NCBI RefSeq assembly: GCF_022601875.1
Contig: NZ_JAKVIP010000001.1
Span: 186,001-250,000 of the forward strand
Source: Chryseobacterium sp. SSA4.19
GTDB lineage: Bacteria; Bacteroidota; Bacteroidia; Flavobacteriales; Weeksellaceae
DNA length: 64,000 nucleotides
Direction of reading: 5' to 3'
Each line of letters opens with the position of its first letter. The first letter of the stretch is position 1. The notes below the pieces were generated by a model, which was given only the letters and a program-made list of their open reading frames with translations, had not been told where the DNA came from and ran no database searches. Positions 8,215 to 16,672 of this stretch are shown here, in pieces. The translations under genes and the position numbers were made by a program.

Positions 8215-8976
8215 TTAATATAAATTATTTTTTCTTTTTAAAATATATATTCCTGTAATTATTGTTGCTAAACCTATTGCTGTATAGATCAAATTATTAG
8301 AATTATTTTGAATACTTTCATCTTTATAGTAATAGTTGAACGAATATATCATAAAGTTTGAAACGGAATGAAAAATAATAGAATATTCAATTCTTCTGGT
8401 TTCCAGAAATACCATTCCTAAACCTATTCCAAAAATAAAAATTTGAAAAAAAGACCCTAAATCTCTATGATAGAGGGAAAATAAAACACTAGCACTAATT
8501 ACTGCAAATATATAAGAATATCTTTTAGCCAAGTTTTCCTGAATAAACTTTCTAAAGAATAGTTCTTCAACTAATGGTGCTACTAAACACCCTTTTACCA
8601 ATCTAATTACAAAATAAGAAAAAGGTATATTTCCTCCGTTCTTATTTCCCATAACATTCGTTTTAAAAATAATATCCTGAATATTGTTAAAGCCATATTG
8701 AAAAAAAATATCTCCAAATACAAATAAAATTAGAACAATGAAAATGTAAATATTAACAGGAACCTTCTTTAAAGAAAGTTCTTCTTTGGAAAAAAATATT
8801 TTTTTTATAATAAGAAAAGAAAATGTTTGTGCTACTATATTCGTAAATATCTGATAAAATTTATATTGATAATGGCCTAAATTCATAAACAATTTTAAAA
8901 TGTCTAGTAGAGAATAAATTAGCGTACTAAAAAATGCTAATATTATTGATACTATAATTGCTTTCCAAATTGTCAT
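8215..8976 (-). CDS. CPBP-family intramembrane metalloprotease
   Basis: 253 residues with about seven hydrophobic membrane segments. The family motif EExxxR appears as VEELFFRK, followed by a histidine-containing motif (FSLYHRDLG) and a final histidine segment (IIFHSVSNFM), the three conserved metal/active-site elements of CAAX-processing/bacteriocin self-protection proteases (Abi/CPBP, Rce1-like). Substrates are unknown; relatives prenyl-process proteins or give bacteriocin immunity. It ends against rnpB and its start is 7 bases downstream of the ppk2 stop, so it may share that transcript. Base composition is clearly lower in GC than ppk2. Confidence 0.88.
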   Translation of the reverse strand: MTIWKAIIVSIILAFFSTLIYSLLDILKLFMNLGHYQYKFYQIFTNIVAQTFSFLIIKKIFFSKEELSLKKVPVNIYIFIVLILFVFGDIFFQYGFNNIQDIIFKTNVMGNKNGGNIPFSYFVIRLVKGCLVAPLVEELFFRKFIQENLAKRYSYIFAVISASVLFSLYHRDLGSFFQIFIFGIGLGMVFLETRRIEYSIIFHSVSNFMIYSFNYYYKDESIQNNSNNLIYTAIGLATIITGIYILKRKNNLY

Positions 8977-8983
8977 ATTTTAT

Positions 8984-9853
8984 TTATTCACTTTCCAGTT
9001 GTTTTTTAGCTTCTTTCAAACCGAGTTTATCTTCTTCGGATAATATGGGATATTTCAAATCCATTTTTTCCAGAGCGTCAATAATGACCTGTATGGCAGC
9101 AACCCGTGCAAACCACTTGTTGTCTGCGGGAATGACAAACCATGGGGCATGATCTTTCGAGGTTTCATTAATGGCTGTTTCATAGCAATCCATGTACTGA
9201 TCGAATAAGGCTCTTTCAGGAAGGTCTGCAGCTGAAAATTTCCAGTTTTTTTCCTGTTCGTCAATTCTGTCGATCAGCCTTTTCTTCTGCTCATTTTTAG
9301 ATACATTTAAAAATATTTTGACAATGGTTGTTCCGTTTTGGGTAAGATGTTTCTCAAAATTCCTGATGCTTTCATAGCGGTTTTCCCAGAATGTTTTATC
9401 AAAATCTTTAACAGACTTCCATGTTTTTTCATTTAAATTATATTCGGGATGTACCTTACAGACCAGTACACTTTCATAGTGTGACCGGTTGAAAATCCCG
9501 ATCATGCCTTTCTGGGGCAAAGCCAGATAATGCCTCCACAAAAAGTCATGAGAATATTCACGGGAGCTTGGTGTCTTAAAACTTGTTACATTGCATCCCT
9601 GTGGGTTTACGCCACCGAAAACATGTTCTATCATACTGTCTTTTCCAGCCGCATCCATGGCCTGCAGAACTACCAGAAGAGATTTGCTGCCATCTGCATA
9701 CAATCTTTCCTGTAATTCCCTGAGCTTTTCTTTTTCCTGAATGAGCAATTGCGTGCCTTCTTCTTTAGTTAGTTTTCCTTTATATTCCGTTAAAGCTTTC
9801 TTGATTGAAAATTTTCCTTTGACTAAAAAGTCGTCTGAGAAATTGGTATCCAT
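8984..9853 (-). CDS. ppk2: PPK2-family polyphosphate kinase
   Basis: 289 residues. The enzyme moves phosphate between inorganic polyphosphate and nucleotides. A Walker A-like loop (AMDAAGKDSMIEHVFGG), a Walker B segment (GIFNRSHYESVLV) and a lid region (RIDEQEKNWKFSAADLPER) are in the expected order for single-domain PPK2 proteins, and the length is normal. Such short PPK2 proteins mostly make NDP or NTP from NMP or NDP using polyphosphate; the exact class (I, II or III) cannot be fixed by eye. It is flanked by its own terminator-bounded neighbour upstream and a protease gene downstream. Confidence 0.92.
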   Translation of the reverse strand: MDTNFSDDFLVKGKFSIKKALTEYKGKLTKEEGTQLLIQEKEKLRELQERLYADGSKSLLVVLQAMDAAGKDSMIEHVFGGVNPQGCNVTSFKTPSSREYSHDFLWRHYLALPQKGMIGIFNRSHYESVLVCKVHPEYNLNEKTWKSVKDFDKTFWENRYESIRNFEKHLTQNGTTIVKIFLNVSKNEQKKRLIDRIDEQEKNWKFSAADLPERALFDQYMDCYETAINETSKDHAPWFVIPADNKWFARVAAIQVIIDALEKMDLKYPILSEEDKLGLKEAKKQLESE

Positions 9854-9910
9854 TTTTTAATTAAATATTTAAGATTTGGTTTAATCCAGAACCTACAATA
9901 TAAATATAAT

Positions 9911-9938
9911 AAAAAAACCGCCTCAAACGAGACGGTTT
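9911..9938 (-). terminator. Intrinsic terminator of the DUF1573 gene
   Basis: Read on the reverse strand the stem is AAACCGTCTC / GAGGCGGTTT (one U-G wobble) with loop GTTT, followed by a T-rich run. It lies about 20 bases after the stop at 9960. Confidence 0.85.
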
Positions 9939-9959
9939 CTTTATTTTTTCGAGTAGAGA

Positions 9960-10427
9960 TTACTTCACTGCAGCCACTTTTTTAGCCTGCTTCGCTGCTT
10001 TTTTGTCAGCTTTAGCTTTAGCTTTCAATTCAGCAGGAGTTAAAGGTTTTGGATCCGGAGCGTTCGGATCTACGTTTCCTTTGATGAAGATTACGGTTCT
10101 GTTGTTAACAGGGTCGTTAGAAAATACTTCGATTGATTTATTAAATCCTCCGTTGATCGCTGTGTTATAACCTACTTTAATCTGAGCAGATTTTCCAGGC
10201 ATAATAGGATCTGTCTTAAATTCAGGAGTTGTACATCCGCAAGATGCTTTTACATTAGACAGTATCAAAGGCTTATCACCGGTGTTGGTTACCGTGAAGA
10301 ATCTTGTACCGTCTGAGCTTGGTTTGATTGTACCGTAATCATAAGTGGTTTTATCAAACGTGATGGTTTGTGCAGATGCAAATGCAAATGTTCCGAATAA
10401 TGCAATCCCTGCAATTAATTTTTTCAT
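9960..10427 (-). CDS. DUF1573 exported protein
   Basis: 155 residues from the ATG at 10427; an upstream start at 10472 would place the promoter inside the gene and spoil the signal peptide, so it is rejected. MKKLIAGIALFGTFAFASAQ is a clear signal peptide. The mature part is one DUF1573 domain with an immunoglobulin-like pattern and the family marks YDYGTI, FTVTNTGDKPL, ASCGCTTPEF and GYNTAINGGFNKSIEVFSNDP. The C-terminus is a Lys/Ala-rich tail (about 30 residues). These are abundant periplasmic or surface proteins of Bacteroidota with no established biochemical role. The gene has its own promoter and terminator. Confidence 0.9.
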   Translation of the reverse strand: MKKLIAGIALFGTFAFASAQTITFDKTTYDYGTIKPSSDGTRFFTVTNTGDKPLILSNVKASCGCTTPEFKTDPIMPGKSAQIKVGYNTAINGGFNKSIEVFSNDPVNNRTVIFIKGNVDPNAPDPKPLTPAELKAKAKADKKAAKQAKKVAAVK

Positions 10428-10469
10428 ATTCTTGAATATTAAATATGTTGTTAGATAAATTTTGAGAAA

Positions 10470-10502
10470 CAAAGTTAAAAATTATTTTAATTCATACTCA
10501 AA
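10470..10502 (-). promoter_or_regulatory. Candidate promoter of the DUF1573 gene (-33 and -7)
   Basis: On the reverse strand TTTG (10499-10502) is followed after 21 bases by TAACTTTG (10470-10477). This matches the known flavobacterial promoter layout of TTG, 17-23 bases, TAnnTTTG. The expected transcript start is about 40 bases before the ATG at 10427. Confidence 0.7.
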
Positions 10503-10519
10503 ATTTTTTTTCTTTAGAC

Positions 10520-10527
10520 TATTTTTG
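10520..10527 (+). promoter_or_regulatory. Candidate -7 promoter element of valS
   Basis: TATTTTTG fits TAnnTTTG and lies 29 bases before the valS ATG, back to back with the DUF1573 promoter. Confidence 0.55.
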
Positions 10528-10555
10528 CAAATTGTAAAGTAAAGTAATAGAATTT

Positions 10556-13171
10556 ATGCAGATTTCAGAAAAGTACAATCCACAGGAAACAGAGCAGAAG
10601 TGGTACAATTACTGGTTGGAAAACAAATACTTCCATTCAGAACCGAATAACAAGCCGCCTTACACGATTGTCATTCCTCCGCCAAATGTTACGGGAATCC
10701 TGCACATGGGACATATGCTGAATAACACCATTCAGGATGTTCTTGTCCGCCGTGCAAGAATGCAGGGCTTCAATGCCTGCTGGGTTCCGGGTACGGATCA
10801 TGCTTCCATTGCTACGGAAGCGAAGGTGGTTGCCAAACTGAAATCTGAAGGAATCAATAAATCTGATATTACCCGGGAAGAGTTTTTAAAGCATGCCTGG
10901 GAATGGACTGATAAATATGGTGGAACTATTTTGGATCAGCTGAAGAAACTGGGATGTTCATGTGACTGGGACAGAACCCGGTTTACCATGGAAGAGAAGC
11001 TTTCCCAACAGGTTATAAAAAGTTTTGTTGATTTATATAACAAGGGTCTGATCTACAGAGGATACCGGATGGTTAACTGGGATCCAGAAGCAAAGACCAA
11101 TATCTCTGATGAAGAAGTTATTTTCAAAGAGCAGAACGGGAAACTGTATTTTCTGAAATATGCTATTGAAGGATCAGAAGAATTCCTTTCTGTGGCGACA
11201 ACGCGTCCCGAGACCATTTTCGGGGATACTGCCGTTTGTATTAATCCGGATGACGAAAGATATGCTCACCTGAAAGGCAAAAAAGTTATTGTACCGATTG
11301 TCAACCGTGTAATTCCTATTATTGAAGATGAATATGTGGATATTGAATTCGGAACAGGTGCTTTGAAAATTACACCGGCCCATGATGTAAATGATTATGA
11401 AATCGGGCAAAAGCATAATCTTCAGATGATTGATGCTTTGGATGATGACGGAAATCTGAATGATTATGGTTTGCATTATGCCGGAAAAAACAGGTTTGAT
11501 GTAAGAAAGCAGATTGCGAAAGAGCTGGAAGAAAAAGATCTTTTATTAAAAGCAGAAGATTATGTAAATAAAGTAGGAACTTCTGAAAGAACAGGTGCGG
11601 TAATCGAACCTAAAGTTTCGGTTCAGTGGTTCCTGAAAATGTCTGAAATGGCAAAACCGGCATTGGATGTCGTAATGGATGATGAGGTAAAGTTTTATCC
11701 CGAAAAGTTTAAAAACACTTACAGGCACTGGATGGAAAATATCCGTGACTGGAATATCTCCCGTCAGCTTTGGTGGGGACAGCAGATTCCTGCGTTCTAT
11801 TATGGAGAAGGAGAAAATGATTTCGTTGTTGCTGAAAATATTGCTGATGCCTTAACTTTAGCAAAAGAAAAATCCCAGAATCCGGATCTTCAAATTTCGG
11901 ATCTTCGACAGGATGAAGATGCTCTTGATACTTGGTTCTCATCCTGGTTATGGCCGATGTCCGTTTTTGACGGTGTGCTGGATCCTGAAAATAAGGACAT
12001 TAATTATTACTATCCGACTTCTGACTTGGTAACAGGTCCGGATATTATTTTCTTCTGGGTAGCGAGAATGATTATGGCAGGATTGGAGTACAGAAAAGAA
12101 GTTCCGTTTAAAAATGTTTATTTCACAGGAATCGTAAGAGATAAGCAGAGAAGGAAGATGTCAAAATCTCTTGGAAATTCACCGGATCCTTTGGAACTGA
12201 TGGATAAATATGGGGCAGACGGAGTTCGTGTAGGGATTTTATTAAGTTCCGCAGCCGGAAACGACCTTCTTTTTGATGAAGATTTAATGCTTCAGGGAAG
12301 AAACTTTATGACAAAGATCTGGAGTGCATTCCGATTGATCAACATGTGGAATCACGAAGATAAGCCTGCGAATATTGCAGACGTACAGGCGATTGAATGG
12401 TTTGAACAGAAGTTAAACAAAACGATTACAGAAATTGATCAGCAGTTTGAGAAATTCAGAATTTCTGATGCGCTGCATTTGATCTATAAACTGATCTGGG
12501 ACGATTTCTGCGGATGGTACCTGGAAGCAATCAAACCAAATTACGGTGATGGAATTTCCAGGGAAGTGTATGGCAAAACCATTATTTTCTTTGAAGAACT
12601 GATGAAATTATTACATCCGTTTATGCCTTTTCAGTCAGAAGAAATCTGGCAGCTGATCTCTCAAAGAAATCTGGATGAAGCATTAATCATTGCTCAGCAG
12701 AAAAAGGCAGAAGCTTTCAGCGAAGAAATCATTAAAAACTTCGAAACAGCAGAAGAAATCATTTCGGGAATCAGGAACTACCGTCAGACGAAAGGCATCT
12801 CACCTAAAGAAACGGTTGAAGTATATACAAGTTCGGCCCAATTTGAAAATGAAGCAGTAATTAAAAAGTTAGCCAATGTTTCTGAAATTTATTTTGGCGA
12901 GAAAACTGATAAGCCGAGCTTTACGTTCTTAGTCGGGTCCACTGAAGTTTCTATTCCTTTAAGTGAAAACTTAGATCTTGGAGAAGAAAAAATCAAAACG
13001 GAAGAAGAAATAAAATACTTAAAAGGATTTTTGATTTCTGTTGACAAAAAACTTTCTAATGAAAAGTTCGTTGCCAATGCAAAGCCTGAAGTAGTGGAAG
13101 TGGAACGCAAAAAGCAGAAAGACGCCCAGGATAAAATTGCCATTTTGGAAGAGAAGCTGAAGAGTTTGTAA
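10556..13171 (+). CDS. valS: Valine--tRNA ligase
   Basis: 871 residues, normal for bacterial ValRS. The enzyme charges tRNA-Val. The class I signatures are present: HMGHML (HIGH motif, near residue 50) and KMSKSLGNSPDPL (KMSKS motif, near residue 535), as is the ValRS-specific GTDHASIATEAKV segment. An editing domain insert occupies roughly residues 190-330 (TTRPETIFGDTAVC). A C-terminal coiled-coil arm (about residues 805-871, rich in Lys and Glu) is the usual tRNA-binding tail that separates ValRS from IleRS and LeuRS. Its stop codon shares one base with the next start. Confidence 0.98.
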   Translation: MQISEKYNPQETEQKWYNYWLENKYFHSEPNNKPPYTIVIPPPNVTGILHMGHMLNNTIQDVLVRRARMQGFNACWVPGTDHASIATEAKVVAKLKSEGINKSDITREEFLKHAWEWTDKYGGTILDQLKKLGCSCDWDRTRFTMEEKLSQQVIKSFVDLYNKGLIYRGYRMVNWDPEAKTNISDEEVIFKEQNGKLYFLKYAIEGSEEFLSVATTRPETIFGDTAVCINPDDERYAHLKGKKVIVPIVNRVIPIIEDEYVDIEFGTGALKITPAHDVNDYEIGQKHNLQMIDALDDDGNLNDYGLHYAGKNRFDVRKQIAKELEEKDLLLKAEDYVNKVGTSERTGAVIEPKVSVQWFLKMSEMAKPALDVVMDDEVKFYPEKFKNTYRHWMENIRDWNISRQLWWGQQIPAFYYGEGENDFVVAENIADALTLAKEKSQNPDLQISDLRQDEDALDTWFSSWLWPMSVFDGVLDPENKDINYYYPTSDLVTGPDIIFFWVARMIMAGLEYRKEVPFKNVYFTGIVRDKQRRKMSKSLGNSPDPLELMDKYGADGVRVGILLSSAAGNDLLFDEDLMLQGRNFMTKIWSAFRLINMWNHEDKPANIADVQAIEWFEQKLNKTITEIDQQFEKFRISDALHLIYKLIWDDFCGWYLEAIKPNYGDGISREVYGKTIIFFEELMKLLHPFMPFQSEEIWQLISQRNLDEALIIAQQKKAEAFSEEIIKNFETAEEIISGIRNYRQTKGISPKETVEVYTSSAQFENEAVIKKLANVSEIYFGEKTDKPSFTFLVGSTEVSIPLSENLDLGEEKIKTEEEIKYLKGFLISVDKKLSNEKFVANAKPEVVEVERKKQKDAQDKIAILEEKLKSL

Positions 13172-13485
13172 TGGATCAGAAAGATAAAGTTGGAACATTC
13201 CGGGTCATGAGCAGTTTTACCATCAGAAGAAAAAAAGAGTTTTATCTGATTGGAGAATTGCTGGAAGGGAGTTTGAAGGTAGATTATTATATTAATGTTA
13301 TTTTAAACACAACCTTGGCCGTGTCAGCAAAAATTTCTTCCATTGAAGAGATTGAAATTGAAAATGATTCCAAAATTTATCAATTGATTATTATAGAAAG
13401 TGAAGATGACGAACTAAATGATATTTTGTTCAGTCTGAATGTGGGAAACGAAAATATAGACATCACTTTAAATGGTAAAGATTAA
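13171..13485 (+). CDS. Small protein of unknown function coupled to valS
   Basis: 104 residues, rich in beta-type segments and acidic toward the C-terminus (ESEDDELNDILFSLN). No signal peptide, membrane helix or known motif is visible. Its ATG overlaps the valS stop by one base (TAATG), so it is probably translated by termination-reinitiation from the valS message. The sequence around residues 20-40 (KKEFYLIGELLEGSLKVDYYI) loosely recalls a small OB or beta-barrel fold, as in proteins with translation-factor-like beta barrels, but this is speculative. The next gene begins 10 bases later. Confidence 0.7.
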   Translation: MDQKDKVGTFRVMSSFTIRRKKEFYLIGELLEGSLKVDYYINVILNTTLAVSAKISSIEEIEIENDSKIYQLIIIESEDDELNDILFSLNVGNENIDITLNGKD

Positions 13486-13495
13486 TTAAAATTAA

Positions 13496-14131
13496 ATGAC
13501 ACACTTAGAAAATATAAAGAAACTATTCTCAAAGGATTTTGTAGAGAATCCTTTGCTGGAAAGTTTTGAAGTGGGAAAAGTTTATCTTTCCAGTGGGAAA
13601 TTAGTGGCCTGTGATCCTGTCATTACCAATGATATGCAGCCTTTTACTACGGTGTTTCCAAAAGGAACGTTTTCTGTTTTGCTTCATAAAGAAAGGGAAA
13701 GCAATTGTGTGGCATATGCTGAAATTATATTCAGCAGCTCTGACGTTTCAGAATGGAAACTGGCAACAACGGAAGGACAGCAGACTAAAGATCTGGCAGA
13801 AGGTGAAATTTTTGGATATCCTGTGGAAAGTGGGATGGGATGTTTTATGGATGTTGAAACCCAAGAAAGCCTGAATGCACTTGAACAGAAACTGTATCAC
13901 AGCAAAGGGGTGGATTTTATGGGAATTTATGAAGAGTTTTTTCATGAACATTTCTTTGATGAGAACGGGGCTATCGACCAGTATGCTTTTTTAAAGCCGT
14001 CTGAAGAAGAAGCTGGAACCATTTTTGCGTTTGAAACCGGATACGGTGAAGGTTTTTACGCAAGCTATATTGCTTATGATAAAAACGGAGCACCGGTAAA
14101 AATAATTACTGAGTTTATTGAAATCAGCTGA
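13496..14131 (+). CDS. DUF4241 domain protein
   Basis: 211 residues. The pattern matches DUF4241: a start with LSSGKLVACDPVI, then PFTTVFPKGTFSVLLHKE, a central ESGMGCFMDVET segment and a C-terminal ETGYGEGFYASYIAYD block. No catalytic role is known for this family; genomic contexts elsewhere include polymorphic-toxin immunity genes, but no toxin gene is adjacent here. It is cytosolic (no signal peptide). It lies 10 bases after the previous small gene and is likely in the valS transcript. Confidence 0.8.
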   Translation: MTHLENIKKLFSKDFVENPLLESFEVGKVYLSSGKLVACDPVITNDMQPFTTVFPKGTFSVLLHKERESNCVAYAEIIFSSSDVSEWKLATTEGQQTKDLAEGEIFGYPVESGMGCFMDVETQESLNALEQKLYHSKGVDFMGIYEEFFHEHFFDENGAIDQYAFLKPSEEEAGTIFAFETGYGEGFYASYIAYDKNGAPVKIITEFIEIS

Positions 14132-14202
14132 TTATATGTAATATGGTCTGCAGTAAAATATGAATGATATTCAGCATAGAATAACAACGAATACGAAACG
14201 CA

Positions 14203-15090
14203 ATGAATTTCTCATCCAGACAGCCAAAAATCATCGTAGTAGGAAGTTCCTCGATTGATCTTGTTTTAGAAACGGGAAAAGTTCCGTGCGGAAACGAAAC
14301 CGTTATTGCCCGCAGTTCTGGAAGTTATTTCGGAGGCAAAGGAGCTAACCAGGCTATTGGAGCAGCCAGGTTAGGAGCTGATGTCTACTTTATCGGATGT
14401 GTTGGGATGGATGCTTTAGGCCAACAGGTTGTAAAAAATATGGTTAGCGAAAATGTCCATGTTGATTTTGTAGTTCAAACCGATCATGCAACAACAGGGA
14501 CAGCTTACGTGACAACGTCAGACGGAAACGCTGCTATTGTCGTAGTGCCTGCAGCCAATAATCATTTAAGCATTGAACATGTTGAGGCAGCAGATGCACA
14601 TTTTAATATGGCGGATCTCGTTCTTCTTCAGCTTGAAGTATCCATGGAAGTTATTGAATATACCGTCAGAAAAGCTAAAAAATATAATAAAAAGATTGGC
14701 TTATATGCTTCCCCTGCACAAAAATTAAGTACTGAGGTGCTGGAAGCTGCTGATTTCATTGTTGTAAAAAGCAATGAGCTTCATATTGTTTTTGGTGAAG
14801 ATCAGAGAGAGGATATTCTTAAGAAATATTTTAATAAGCTTTTTGTCAGGGATGATATTAACTCTACCGTATATTTCGATGGAACAGAAATGAAATACTG
14901 CAGGAATGAGAATGAAAAAAATACTTACAAAATGGGGATGGGAGATGCTTTTACATCGGGATTTTCCATTGCATTATGCCACGGAAATTCTATTGAAGTA
15001 TGTGTGAAATTCGGTAATGAGGTTTCATCCCGTGTGTCCGGTAAAAAAGGATCTCAGACGGGACTTCCCAGAGTATCTGATTTTTCTTAA
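14203..15090 (+). CDS. PfkB-family carbohydrate kinase (ribokinase-like)
   Basis: 295 residues. The PfkB fold is shown by an N-terminal VVGSSSIDLVLETGKVP, the first family signature GGKGANQAIGAARLGADVYFIGCVGMDALG, and the C-terminal GMGDAFTSGF, which replaces the usual GAGD anion-hole loop but keeps the catalytic Asp. Ribokinase itself phosphorylates ribose at O5; close relatives act on other sugars or nucleosides. GGKGANQA is most ribokinase-like. No ribose transporter or operon partners are nearby, so the substrate is open. A strong terminator follows. Confidence 0.88.
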   Translation: MNFSSRQPKIIVVGSSSIDLVLETGKVPCGNETVIARSSGSYFGGKGANQAIGAARLGADVYFIGCVGMDALGQQVVKNMVSENVHVDFVVQTDHATTGTAYVTTSDGNAAIVVVPAANNHLSIEHVEAADAHFNMADLVLLQLEVSMEVIEYTVRKAKKYNKKIGLYASPAQKLSTEVLEAADFIVVKSNELHIVFGEDQREDILKKYFNKLFVRDDINSTVYFDGTEMKYCRNENEKNTYKMGMGDAFTSGFSIALCHGNSIEVCVKFGNEVSSRVSGKKGSQTGLPRVSDFS

Positions 15091-15140
15091 GCTATTTTCC
15101 GCATATCAAAAAGATCAAAACTTAATCGGTAATACAATTT

Positions 15141-15170
15141 AAAATTCCACTTTTACAGTGGAATTTTTTC
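15141..15170 (+). terminator. Intrinsic terminator after the PfkB kinase gene
   Basis: A perfect 10-base stem AAAATTCCAC / GTGGAATTTT with loop TTTTACA is followed by T-rich sequence. It ends about ten bases before the next ATG at 15179. Confidence 0.88.
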
Positions 15171-15178
15171 TTTCATTT

Positions 15179-16015
15179 ATGGAAAAGGTACTCCTTACAA
15201 CAAATCATTTTCCGGTTACGGCCCATGTTTTTTATCCTGAAAAAGATGATGGCCGGCTTTTGCTTATCAATTCTGCAACAGGCGTCAGACAGCAGGTTTA
15301 TTTTTCTTTTGCACAGTATTTTTGTCAACAGGGATTTACGGTTATCACCTATGATTACCAGGGAATCGGACTTTCAAAACCTGAGAAACTGAGTGGTTTT
15401 GAAGCTTCTATGAGAACCTGGGGTACTGAAGATTATCAGGCGGTGACAAATTACGTTAAAGCCCATTTTAAAGGATACCGGAAATATTGCCTTGGACATT
15501 CGGTAGGAGCATTGATTCTGGGAATGAATAAAGACTCTGAAATGTTTGAGAAGTTCATTTTCGTAGCTACTCAGAATGCTTTTGCCGGAAATTTAAAATG
15601 TAAAACAAAAATTGAAGCCTATTTGGGGTTTGGAGTTGCGCAGCCTCTTACTACTGCATGGCTGGGCTATTTTCCTTCACATTGGTTCGGATTGGGAGAA
15701 AGTCTGCCGAAAAATTGTGCATATGACTGGAGAACCTTAATTTTAAACAAAAAATCAACCAACAGGCTGCTGGAGAAAACGGATGATTATTCTGAAAATT
15801 TAACTCAGGAAGTTTTTGTTCTTCGTGCGGAAGATGATGTCTGGTTAACTGAAAAAGGAGTCAGGAGTTTATTGGATGATACCTATCCGAATCTTAAACC
15901 GACGTACAGATTGATTAAGGCTTCCGAATCGGAGAAAGGAAAGATCGGACACATCAATTTTTTCAGAACGTATAATAAAGGGCTCTGGCATATTGTTTTA
16001 AATAAATTGAATTGA
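15179..16015 (+). CDS. Alpha/beta hydrolase
   Basis: 278 residues from the ATG at 15179; an in-frame start at 15158 lies inside the terminator and is rejected. The alpha/beta hydrolase fold shows the oxyanion region INSATGVRQQVYFSFA, a YDYQGIGLS turn, the nucleophile elbow GHSVG (Ser near residue 110), a likely acid in RAEDDVWLTEKG and the catalytic His in GKIGHINFF. This resembles the COG4757-type predicted hydrolases. The substrate is unknown. It is cytosolic and is followed after 6 bases by an HD-domain gene, so the two probably form one unit. Confidence 0.85.
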   Translation: MEKVLLTTNHFPVTAHVFYPEKDDGRLLLINSATGVRQQVYFSFAQYFCQQGFTVITYDYQGIGLSKPEKLSGFEASMRTWGTEDYQAVTNYVKAHFKGYRKYCLGHSVGALILGMNKDSEMFEKFIFVATQNAFAGNLKCKTKIEAYLGFGVAQPLTTAWLGYFPSHWFGLGESLPKNCAYDWRTLILNKKSTNRLLEKTDDYSENLTQEVFVLRAEDDVWLTEKGVRSLLDDTYPNLKPTYRLIKASESEKGKIGHINFFRTYNKGLWHIVLNKLN

Positions 16016-16021
16016 ATAGAA

Positions 16022-16672
16022 ATGAAAATGGAAAATCTGATTGAAAATACAGTAGAATTTGTAAAGAAAAAACTGGAGGGTGCTGAAGCAGGGCATGATT
16101 GGTTTCATATCGAAAGAGTATGGAAACTTTCAAAAAAAATTGCCGTAACCGAAAACTGTAATGTAGAAGTTGTAGAACTGGCAGCCCTTCTCCACGATAT
16201 TGCAGATCCTAAATTTCATAACGGAGACGAGACGATTGCGCTTCATGTGTCCCGGGAATTCCTGGAAGGTCAAAATGTTCCCGAAAATGTGATTGTACAG
16301 GTTATTTATATCATTAAAAATATTTCATTCAAAAACAGGGGAGAAGTTCCTGAGAATATTCCCATTGAACTTAAAATCGTTCAGGATGCAGATCGGATCG
16401 ATGCGATTGGTGCGATTGGTATCGCCAGGACATTTAATTTCGGCGGTTTTAAAAACAACCTGATGTATGATCCTCATATTGAGCCTAAACTGAACATGTC
16501 CAAAGAAGAATATAAAAAATCGAACGGAACCACCATCAATCACTTTTATGAAAAGCTATTGTTGCTAAAAGATCTGATGAATACGGAAGAAGGGAAACAA
16601 ATAGCCGGGGAAAGACATGATTTTATGCTGAACTTCCTCGACCAGTTTTACAAAGAATGGAATGTTGATTAA
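16022..16672 (+). CDS. HD-domain phosphohydrolase
   Basis: 216 residues. The metal-binding HD pattern is complete: first His in HDWFHIERVW, the HD pair in LAALLHDIADPKF, and the last Asp in IVQDADRIDAIGAIGIAR. The arrangement is that of the YedJ/YpgQ-like small HD hydrolases, some of which hydrolyse nucleotides or pyrophosphates. No second domain is present. It follows the alpha/beta hydrolase gene closely. Its stop codon overlaps the stop of the convergent outer-membrane protein gene (16669-16672). Confidence 0.9.
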   Translation: MKMENLIENTVEFVKKKLEGAEAGHDWFHIERVWKLSKKIAVTENCNVEVVELAALLHDIADPKFHNGDETIALHVSREFLEGQNVPENVIVQVIYIIKNISFKNRGEVPENIPIELKIVQDADRIDAIGAIGIARTFNFGGFKNNLMYDPHIEPKLNMSKEEYKKSNGTTINHFYEKLLLLKDLMNTEEGKQIAGERHDFMLNFLDQFYKEWNVD

